Origin: Cristatella mucedo
Taxonomy: Eukaryota > Bryozoa > Phylactolaemata > Cristatellidae
NCBI GenBank assembly: GCA_009760855.2
Contig: WPIO01000061.1
Coordinates: 1,193,501 to 1,257,500 of the forward strand
Direction: 5' to 3'
Length of the DNA: 64,000 bases
Shown: positions 55,906-64,000 of the stretch, piece after piece
Position numbering within the stretch: position 1 is the stretch's first letter
Layout of the letters: the number at the start of each line of letters is the position of its first letter
Program-made: the position numbers and the translations under genes
Notes under the pieces: generated by a model
What the model was told of the DNA's origin: nothing
What the model saw: only the letters and a program-made list of their open reading frames with translations
Databases searched by the model: none

Positions 55906-56700
55906 TTAATGCAGCAGCTCGGCCGACGGTCGAGCCAGGCGGTTACCCGTGGTTACATGCGCTCGCAGTCCGCCATCAACGACAGCGCGGGACCTGCTTA
56001 GGCACATGCCTGGCTCCACCATAGGGGCGATGCCGGGGGCGGCGGCGCTTCCGGGTTCGTCAAGCTCCGCAGCGCTCGCTGGAGAGGACGGCGGCGGCGC
56101 TACCGCACCGTAGCCGGCTAAACTCGCGGCCACCACGGCGCCAGGCCGGCCGCCGTAGTCATCGCTTGCCGGCGCTCGCCATCCGCAAGAGACCAGCGGA
56201 GGCGACATTGGCAGTTCCCGCTGGGCGACATCAATTGGAGCGACCGTACTTACCGCGCGGGGTCAGAGCTGGGGCAGCTTCGAACGAGCGCGCCCGCTAA
56301 ACCGCCGCCGACGTGCCGCCGAGGGCCGCCGTCTCCATGAGAGCGGGAGGGGGTGGGCCATCTTCAGTTGGACCGCCTCGCACGCGATTGTCGCGTCTGC
56401 ATCGCCCCGCCCGGCGCAGCGGTCGTGCATGAGCACGAGAGAAATGCAAGCGTTTGAAGTCGGTCGGCAGCATTCGCCGGTCGTGGGGGTACCGCAGCGG
56501 TCGCCGCTGCGGTACCCCGACGTGGTCTGCTAGCCAGGTGGCGCGCGGCTGGACTTGCTTCCCGCAGCAGAACTCTGGCCGGGACCATTGCCGTCTACTG
56601 CTTCAGCGCTGTGCTGCGAGGGCGCCTCTTTTTCCTGGCCACAGTATGAGCGCGGCAACAGACGCTCATGCTCCGACCGTCCTAATCCCTTCGGGCATGG
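55906..56700. other. GC-rich block with a strong minus-strand splice donor
   Basis: CpG-dense. On the minus strand CGCG/GTAAGTACG (exon end 56254) is an almost ideal donor, and AAGATGGCC (a YY1-like word) lies about 100 bp upstream at 56356-56364. This could be a first, non-coding exon of a minus-strand gene. Open frames here are compositional. Confidence 0.3.
56486..56518. repeat. Perfect 15-bp hairpin
   Basis: GGGGTACCGCAGCGG (56486-56500), loop TCG, then the exact reverse complement (56504-56518). Confidence 0.97.
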
Positions 56701-56721
56701 TTCAACAGGTCAAAAATAGAT

Positions 56722-56908
56722 AAAATAAATACTAGCTGATTTAACAGCCTCTTTTTGTATAGCGACAGAAGAGCCTTGACGGCTATCGCCACCACTTGCA
56801 GTGGCGATAAAGGATCGCCCACCACAGGATTCGAGCCCATTACCTCGTGGCCGAGGTCGTGAAAAGCAACCGCCTTACTTAGTGAGCCATTACGGCTCAC
56901 CAAGGAGG
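56722..56908 (-). mobile_element. SINE-A copy, nearly complete
   Basis: ATACTAGCTGATTTAACAGCCTCTTTTTGTATAGCGACAGAAGAGCC tail, GGCTATCGCCACCACTTGCAGTGGCGATAAAGGATC centre, B box region with GGATTCGAGCCC, and head CCATTACGGCTCACC on the minus strand. Confidence 0.95.
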
Positions 56909-57638
56909 ATGCGTTCGGAAGCGGGCCGATGCCACGTGCAGACGCGCGTCTCGTGACAGGTGCGAGATCGTAGCGTAGATCTGTGGTGAATGAGACACCG
57001 AATAAAACCAATTCTTGCAGTAGCTTGCCGACCAGTGTGCGCTCCGGAAGTCGTGCGTTTGATTGCCAGAGCCTGTCTGGTGCACTTTCAGCGACTCAGG
57101 TTTAATGTTAAAGGCGGAGACTTGAGCGATGCACGAACATTCAACGACGATGTCAGTCAACTATAAAGGGCAGTAATTACGAAGTAGTTATCATTTTTAA
57201 AGCACTCCGAGCAGTAAAGCGCAGCCCACTCGTGCATTCATGACGTACATCCGAATCATATTTGTTGTGGCTGAAAGTGTCTTTGGCTAGTACTGTGGAC
57301 AAGTCTCCAAGTCGCTACAGCGAGTAAGGCATCCACCTGTGACCGGTGACAGTGCGGCAACGACCGACTGCGGCCGCCGTGCAACTTCTTGTAAGTTCAG
57401 CAGCAGCCGTCTTTCGGAAAGACTTTTACAGACAAATGGCTACTGCTTCTCTCTCTCCCCCCACTCAGCATTAAATATCGGCGAACAACGGAACCCTTCA
57501 ATACGTCTAGCTGTTCCAGATCACGATCTTCGTGTTTTCCCGTTCAAGAGACGTCCATCGACTGCTTTTTCCAGTTTTCCCACAAGTTTTTGCTGACTTT
57601 CACCCACCCTACGGCTCAACTTACCTCATCCGGATATA

Positions 57639-57884
<246 letters not shown>

Positions 57885-58054
57885 GCCAGGTGCACCTAGC
57901 AGTTCTGGAGCCGAGTTTCGTGCCAAAGCTCAGTTATCAGCGTCCCACTACTGTCGCTTCGTGCGAGCTAAGCTAGTCTGAGGCCACTGTTTGCGTTTTG
58001 ACATGGGTGCCAGAATAAAAGAACATGGCTATATTATCTTTAGTCACCTTAAAA

Positions 58055-58225
58055 ATAGATGATATCCCAGCAGGTAAGGTGCCCGCTTCTAACGACCCAG
58101 GTCGTGGGTTCGAATCCTGCATTTGGTGATCCTGGATTGCCAACTGCAAACGGCGGTGCTAGTTGTTAAGGCTCGTCCGCCGCTATATCAATGAGGTGGT
58201 TAAATCAGCTAGTATTTTTTTCATG
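58055..58225 (+). mobile_element. SINE-A copy with diverged head
   Basis: CCCAGCAGGTAAGGTGCCCGC head, GGTCGTGGGTTCGAATCCTGC with a perfect B box (GGTTCGAATCC), CAACTGCAAACGGCGGTG centre and CGCTATATCAATGAGGTGGTTAAATCAGCTAGTATTTTTTTC tail. Confidence 0.92.
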
Positions 58226-58557
58226 ATTCGTGGTAGGAATGAGCGTAGACGACCGCTGGCTGGCGAGGGCTCTCTAGGCCACGAGAGGCTTGCGAGGCTG
58301 CGCTCGCAGAGAGTGACAGTGTTTCATGCATTCACAAGCTATCTGCGATACCTTGTGCACAATACTCGATATTTGGCTCCTCTAGATTAATCGTCGCTGC
58401 GAATACAAAATATCCCTGATATACCCCCTGTGGTTACGCAAATGACACTGATAGACTTAGCAGAAGTACAGAGAAATTATGGCAGTCTGTGAGAAAAACT
58501 CCCGGGACACTCGAAACCACGTTATACGGCGCTTCGCCACGACATAAAATCAATACA

Positions 58558-58935
58558 ATATCAAAAATATTTTCTATAGCCAATTAAGAGAATTGCTTAC
58601 CTATTTTGGCACTTTACATAGGATTGAAAGTAAGCCCATCAGATTATTAGTGATGATAGCGTGCACGTTCGTATAGCTCATAAGTGCATAAAGGACGATT
58701 CGCACGGACGGAGCAAATGCTGTGAGGGTACATCCAGGTATTTAGCTTCGGTATAAAATTCCGTCAAGTCGTAGGTTGTTGAGCAGTCAGTCGGCGACCA
58801 AGTCTAGGCCTTTGGTGCGTAGCAACTGATCGCGCAGTCTTCTTCGAGGATTTGGGATCGGTTCGAGATACAGCTAAGCGGCCAGAGTAAGCGGAGCGGG
58901 CGTTCCAGTGGGAAGCCGAATGTCTAGACTGCTCC
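58558..58935 (-). mobile_element. LINE-A-related 3' end, old
   Basis: TATAGCCAATTAAGAGAATTGCTTACCTATTTTGGCACTTTACATAGG, then GCTCATAAGTGCATAAAGGACGATTCGCACGG and the GGATTTGGGATCGGTTCGAGATACAGCTAAGCGG part; minus strand, low identity. Confidence 0.7.
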
Positions 58936-58947
58936 TACAAACAAGCT

Positions 58948-58981
58948 GGAATAAAAAATAAAAAATAAAAAATAAAAAAAT
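58948..58981. repeat. (AAAAAAT)n low-complexity tract
   Basis: Five AATAAAAA units at the edge of the LINE-like fragment. Confidence 0.9.
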
Positions 58982-59755
58982 TCGCTTGACAAGTGAACGC
59001 AAGGATCATTAAGACAATAAGCTAGTAGATTTGAGAGCCATTGAAGGTCTGTGAGTCAAAGATCGTTTACATAATGCGGTAGTTGCGATTTTCAATGCAC
59101 GACTTTCATCACCTGCCATTGAGCTTTGGCCCCATCCGCTGGCCTCTGCAATTGCACCGAAGGAAGACTTTCAAGGGGAGGGGAGAGTCACAGCAGAAGT
59201 ATAGACGGAACGAATTAGCTGCGGCTGCGGCACCCCGAGGGTAAGCACACCCGACTATTTTTGGAGTGTTGGATTTGTTTACCAATTTCCGGTGGAAATA
59301 GACAGACTGACTGTGTGGCTAATGTGACCACTTGGCAAAGAGTCATTTTTTTAGCATGAGACCTGAATTTTGTGCAGAGGCTACCGCGATCTACTGACCA
59401 AGCTGACGTTCAGGTTCAGATTTCCAGCTTCTGATTGACACGAGCTTTCTTTACAACTGCGAAATTATTCTAAAGAACTTCAGCTACCAAACAGGCAAGA
59501 ATTTCGACAATATAAGCTGCGAGAGAGTTGGGAGACTTTGAAGTGATGGAAGGCCGAAAGGAATCAAAGCACAAGAAAGGCAACGCGTCATACGCATAGA
59601 AATGAAAGTCTACATTATAATGACCATCGTGTTGATAAGAGTAAAAGCATATATTTTAAAAGCAGTGGGACTACGAACGGAAATCCAGGTGCCCCGTGTT
59701 TCAAAAGACTCAACAGATGAACGCGAGTCGTTTGCATCCACGCCCTACATCCACA
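58982..59755. other. No recognised features
   Basis: No coding, RNA or repeat-family signal seen. Confidence 0.5.
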
Positions 59756-59756
59756 C

Positions 59757-59937
59757 AAAAAATCCTAGCTGATTAAACAGCCTCTTTTTGTATAGCGACA
59801 GAAGAGCCTTTACGGCTATCACCACCGCTTGCAGTGGCGATAAAGAATCGCCCACCGCAGGAATCGAACCCACGACCTCGGGACCAAGGTCGTGAAAGCA
59901 ACCGCCTTACCTAGTGTGCCATCACGGCTCACTAAAA
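59757..59937 (-). mobile_element. SINE-A copy, well preserved
   Basis: AAAAATCCTAGCTGATTAAACAGCCTCTTTTTGTATAGCGACAGAAGAGCC tail, GGCTATCACCACCGCTTGCAGTGGCGATAAAGAATCGCCC centre, GCAGGAATCGAACCCACGACC B box, CCATCACGGCTCAC head on the minus strand. Confidence 0.95.
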
Positions 59938-60339
59938 CATCCCTACATCCATCCACGCCCTAGTATCTCCCACAAAGAGCGAACCGAAGCCTTACCAGCG
60001 CAAAGCCAGCTATGCCGATACGCGGGGCAGATCCGCTTGAGAAAGAATTTGTGATCAAAGTTCAAACAACCGGTGACAGATAAGCAAAGTTAGCGGAGAG
60101 ACCGCAAAATCCTACGCTCCTGGGACTTTTTTTACGTATTAGTAGTGTTGAACTTTTGGTGTTGATGCTCTAGGGTCTAGGGATTGGAACTTGCTTTCTA
60201 AGTTTAATGTTTTAACATATGTTTCGCTGTTCTGCCACTGCTTTTCGAGTATCATTTATATTAATAACAGGAGAGAGAGAGAAGAGGTAGAAGTTACTTA
60301 AATTCTTCTCATCTGGTGTATTGAAGTGTGGCCAGACAA

Positions 60340-61560
60340 CAGCCTGAGACTTCGTGATGCAATTCGGGAGTAAGTTCCAGGCTTTGGGAGCATGCGAACT
60401 AAATGCACGGTCTCCAAAGGATTTGAGGTTTGTACGAGGTATTTCTAGACTGTTGGATTCCGAAAAGCGGGTGGTACGATGCTTGGCCTGGTGGGGGAGT
60501 AGATCTGATAGGTAGGCTGAAGCCAAAGAATGAAGGGACCTAAAAGTGAGCGACAAAACCTTGAAGTCGATTAGTTGCTTGACTGGTAGCCAGTGCAGGT
60601 CGGCGAGAAGTGTGTGAGGTGGCAACTGCGACGCTCACGACAGACAAGCCTAGCTGCAGAGTTTTGCACCAGCTGTAAGCCCTGATCGCACATGCCGGTA
60701 GGCCAGCAAGCCGTGAGTTACAGAAGTCAAGAGATGTCACAAATGCATAGACCAACTTAGATGTGGTATCCTTATCTTAAAAAGCCCAAATTTTAGCAAT
60801 TTTATGTAGCTGAAAGTAGGCAGACTTGACTGTGGAGCTGATGTGGTCGTCTAAAGAAAGGTCACTTTGGAACATGACACCTAGATTTCGAGCTGATTCA
60901 ACCGGAGATATGCTGGCAGGGCCAATTTTAAGCATTGGCCTTTCCAATTTCTGAATCGTACTTTTTTTGCCCATAAGTAAGAAGTTAGTTTTATCATCAT
61001 TTAGTTTAATAAAGTTTGCTACCATCCATGTTCGGATGTCATCAATACATGCAGCAAGGGAGTTGAGATAATTCGACGTGCTTGAAGGCTGGAAGGGATC
61101 AAAGCAAAGATACGACTGAGTGTCATCAGCATAAAAGTGAAGGCCTATATTGTGCTTGGCAATCACATCAGTAAGAGGGAGAGTATAAACCATGAAAAGA
61201 ACCAGATCTAGCACGGAGCCATGAGGTACCCCAAATTTCAGAGGTAACTCGGATGATCTTTGTCCGTTCACATCAATACTCTGGAGTCTCCCATTGAGAT
61301 AGGACCTGGACATTGCAGAGCAGTGCCAGTGATGCCCAGGCGAGATGAGGGGTGCTCAAGAAGAACTTTTCTTTTGTTAATGCATAATTCACGAATCTTA
61401 GCAACAGCATTAAGATCTAGGAATGCATTTGATCTACGATGACGCAGCGATAATAGCTGCACATGATCATAATTAACATGCAGGTTACTAGCCGCCGGCG
61501 TAGCTAAGGCCACCGCCTGCTTGGGAGACCAAGAACTTCGATTTTCGGAAGAATTCTGCA
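60340..61560 (-). mobile_element. LINE-A copy: N-terminal segment fused to RT
   Basis: Minus strand. The frame 61268-61561 has YDHVQLLSLRHRRSNAFLDL and INKRK, then RLGITGTALQC. The frame 60777-61313 continues with YLNGRLQSIDVNGQ, the GVPHGSVLDLVLF box, an ADDTQSYLCFD box and LSLDDHISSTVKSAYFQL. 60212-60625 adds the C-terminal LKSFGDRAFSSHAPKAWNLLP part. The first segment looks like the early part of the LINE protein and lies directly before RT, so the endonuclease domain is probably deleted. The 3' hairpin and (ATT)n are missing. Confidence 0.9.
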
Positions 61561-61564
61561 ACGA

Positions 61565-62680
61565 ACAACGAACGCTTATTAGAGCGCTCTATGTCGGGAG
61601 GCGAGAATGGATAGGCAGCTACTTAGGCTGTTAGTCGAATACAGCCGCCGAGTGCCAGCTGACAATACAGCTGTCGAATACAGCCGCCGAGTGACAAAAG
61701 ACCTGTGGAAAACTGTTGCATGGAGGTAGTCCGGAGCGAGGGAATGGATGCACTTAACGGTGAGTGGTAGAGCCTTAAATTTAGTGCATTGATTGATTGA
61801 CAGTCAATGCATATTGAGGGAAAGTGGCGTAACGTCACAGGTGCGTGTTTTACAAAATACGAGTTTTGCACCTCCTGCAACCGTGCTGTTGTACAGGCAT
61901 GCAGATATCTCTGCGTAGCGATTTACAGCGGTTTAATTGCGACGCCACGAATGCACGCTATTCATGCGACTCATATCAATGGCTCGATATAGATTATTCT
62001 GGATCTTGCGATAACAACAAAGAATGTCTGCTCCGCTCTCGTAGGTGTGCTCCCGTCCCAAACCAGGGTGGCAGCTGAATAACGATGTAACCAAACTCGG
62101 CGAAATTTTCCTAAAATCATAAAGAGATATATTATTTGCTATGTTTAGCTTTTCGTTGGTCAATAAATAAATTCGTTGAGTCATAGTATTGATCAGTCGA
62201 TCAACACATACATTACACATGCATTACAAATATTACAATCTTACTTACCATTATTTATTCGCAATACAAACAATAGTATAACTGAAGGGCTAAAATCCCT
62301 CTACTTCTGTTCAGTTCCGGCAGCCTAATCGGATATACCTGTTTATCTTCATTTTTGGTTAGATGGCATCAAGAGGATGCAATCCTTCCAGCAAAGAATT
62401 TGTTTTCTTTCTCTGCGTTTTGATAGGCATTTTGCGACGCCAATGCTTTTGTCTGCGGCTATTTTTAATTAGACGGTGGTAAAACGTAATGCATTGAAGC
62501 ATCTGCTAAGCTGATTGACGCCAATAGGGCACATTTTGACATGCCTCACACAATTGACTTCAAGAACTATCCAATGACCAAGCTTCGGTAGTTGGTCTCG
62601 TTCAGATCCTATGTGTTCAATATTTTCTGAAGTTATTGGCATTTTGCTTCTCCCATTAATTCAATTATTGCTTACACATT
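61565..62680. other. Intergenic sequence with an unassigned Cys-rich open frame
   Basis: The plus frame 61845-62078 ends in a cysteine-rich run (NCDATNARYSCD, GSCDNNKECLL, RRCAPVP). No family is recognised, and an acceptor for it is not convincing. A duplicated CAGCCGCCGAGTG lies at 61643 and 61681. Otherwise no features. Confidence 0.35.
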
Positions 62681-62694
62681 ATCATGACTTTTCG

Positions 62695-62830
62695 TGGTGG
62701 ATAGCCACCATGAATGCGGCTTTTCATACAAGGTCGTGGGTTTGAGTCTTGCAGAAGGCAGATCTTAATTGGCCCTCTGCAAGGGGGTGATTGCAGCTTA
62801 AGCACTTCTGCTGATATTTAATGTGTCTGT
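62695..62830 (+). mobile_element. tRNA-derived SINE-like remnant
   Basis: GGTCGTGGGTTTGAGTCTTGCAGAAGGCAGATC resembles the B-box region of SINE-A and is followed by GGGGGTGATTGCAGCTTAAGCACTTCTGCTG; the rest is diverged. Confidence 0.5.
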
Positions 62831-62849
62831 TGGATGAGCCGGCCTTTAC

Positions 62850-63510
62850 TTGTACCTCGTATATGGTAAGCAAAAATATAGCAAATTTCTTCGCTATTTG
62901 AGCAGATGCTTATGCATTTAAACGTTATTCTGTGCTTGCTGGGATTAAGGCTATACAAGAGTATGTTACATGCGTTTTTATGCTAGTGCGACTTGTTAAC
63001 GCTTCGTTTCTACCTAAAGACACATTCTTAGCCGTGCATTCACACTGCCTGGAAAGCATACATACACATCCTGACCGACCCAACATTCCTTCGTCAAGTG
63101 TTTGTCTTCCGTCAACTTACTTTTTCCGTACAGTTGCCACCTTTCCTACTTCATTTGTAATGATCAAGTTGACCGAGGGCACATGCAGATCATGCCCGCA
63201 AAATGCTGGGTTGTCGCTACGTTCGATTTGCTTGAGTGTTGTTCGATGAGAGTTTCTCTCTAACTGCAGTGTGGTGAAGGTTACATCTTAAATTCATGTA
63301 CAAAAATCAGCTTCCCCCATCATTTGTCTAGGAGTCAAGTCACGCGCGATCTTTGTCTGGTAAAAGAAACTGATAATCCAGGCTAGCTTGTACATCCATA
63401 CGGGCTAGTTTGCGAACGAATTTGTATGCGATAGATGGCATGTCTTGGGGTATAGTGACCTACTTTGGGCATAAGTGGGAGCATAAGCGGGCAGGTATTG
63501 ACGAGCCGCA
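62850..63510. other. No recognised features
   Basis: A 105-codon plus frame (62932-63249) shows no signal peptide, domain or splice context that I can defend. Confidence 0.5.
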
Positions 63511-63514
63511 CTCA

Positions 63515-63690
63515 TGTGAATAAATATAAATACAGTTCATTTTCCATAGTGCCCTAAGAGAACTTAATCTTTATTCAAGCGCTTCCCATATGCAACGGGG
63601 GCTTGAGCCCACGACCTTGGTTATCAAATACATTCACCTTGACATTGGTCGGTGCGAGCATCCTATCCACTGGACCAAACCAGCAAGACA
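63515..63690 (-). mobile_element. SINE-B copy
   Basis: TACAGTTCATTTTCCATAGTGCCCTAAGAGAACTTAATCTTTATTCAAGCGC tail, GGGCTTGAGCCCACGACCTTGG B-box region and CCACTGGACCAAACCAGC head on the minus strand, with a small internal insertion near 63627. Confidence 0.92.
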
Positions 63691-63929
63691 CTGCTGCTTG
63701 CTATTTAGCAGCTCGCGCCATGGAGAATGGGGTCGGCAGCGTCATACTAAAGAGCTTCGTGTTTGTTGCTTCATCAATTCTTCGGATTCTATTTTCTTTG
63801 TCCACATCATGAGAAGTTCAGGGGAATGAGGGAACTTACTTGGAGGAACAAGGATAATGCCTCCGCCAGGAATTACGGGACTATGAACGCCGACGCCTAG
63901 GCCTAAGTTCTAGCTTAAGAGCAAGATTC

Positions 63930-64000
63930 TCTCAATTTACGACCTAGGATGTGGGTTGGAGTCCTGGAGCAGGTAATTATGTATTGCCCACAGCAAGCTG
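63930..64000 (+). mobile_element. tRNA-derived SINE-like sequence running off the right edge
   Basis: GATGTGGGTTGGAGTCCTGGAGCAGGTAATTATGTATTGCCCACAGCAAGC has a B-box-like GGTTGGAGTCC and a TGCCCACAGCAAGC centre resembling SINE-A; incomplete in the window. Confidence 0.45.

Noticed and set aside
55906-56208. 100-codon Ala/Pro-rich minus-strand frame
   Set aside because: GC-rich shadow; it would lie downstream of the better-supported donor at 56254 and lacks a family match.

Overview
The window is eukaryotic (metazoan) genomic DNA. It has spliced coding exons tens of kilobases apart, many non-LTR retrotransposon fragments, two families of tRNA-derived SINEs, a decayed LTR retrotransposon, a hAT-type short DNA element and very long dinucleotide repeats. 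There is no operon structure and no bacterial-type gene. Repeat content and gene architecture suggest an invertebrate with long introns, perhaps a spiralian such as a flatworm or mollusc, but the phylum cannot be fixed from this sequence.

The main result is one protein-coding gene on the minus strand that fills the left two thirds (612-44514) and runs off the left edge. Eight exons were assembled by hand: 44376-44514, 41599-41649, 37493-38062, 30574-30834, 18002-18270, 14004-14149, 4612-4666 and 612-759. All have GT/AG borders, all splice phases agree (1,1,1,1,0,2,0,1), and the joined frame encodes 546 complete codons plus one base. The product is an orthologue of the IA-2/phogrin receptor-type tyrosine phosphatase-like proteins (PTPRN/PTPRN2; ida-1 in C. 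elegans), a dense-core secretory vesicle membrane protein. Signal peptide, RESP18-type cysteine domain, acidic linker, membrane-proximal ectodomain, transmembrane helix, juxtamembrane segment and the first part of the PTP domain are all present. The catalytic core lies beyond position 1.

The introns (760-4611, 4667-14003, 14150-18001, 18271-30573, 30835-37492, 38063-41598, 41650-44375) carry most of the repeats. LINE-A is a CR1/L2-like element with a GCGCC...GGCGC 3' hairpin and (ATT)n tail; LINE-B has a different 3' end and an (ACATT)n tail. SINE-A and SINE-B have RNA polymerase III B boxes. SINE-B shares its 3' end with LINE-A, pointing to a LINE/SINE mobilisation pair. Intron 4 holds a GC-rich, repeat-poor block (20600-24800) that may be regulatory.

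Right of the first exon, 43200-45300 is GC-rich and probably includes the promoter, with a perfect 20-bp hairpin at 44963-45004 and a roughly 460-bp CT tract at 45383-45848. From 46 kb on I see no confident host gene. There is a decayed Ty3/gypsy-type retrotransposon (about 51590-54925) in order gag, protease, reverse transcriptase, RNase H, integrase, interrupted by a LINE-A tail. At its 3' end is a 187-bp hAT element whose sequence resembles the horizontally transferred SPIN elements. The remainder holds further LINE/SINE copies, GC-rich blocks, and a (AT)n tract lying in the loop of a 33-bp inverted repeat.
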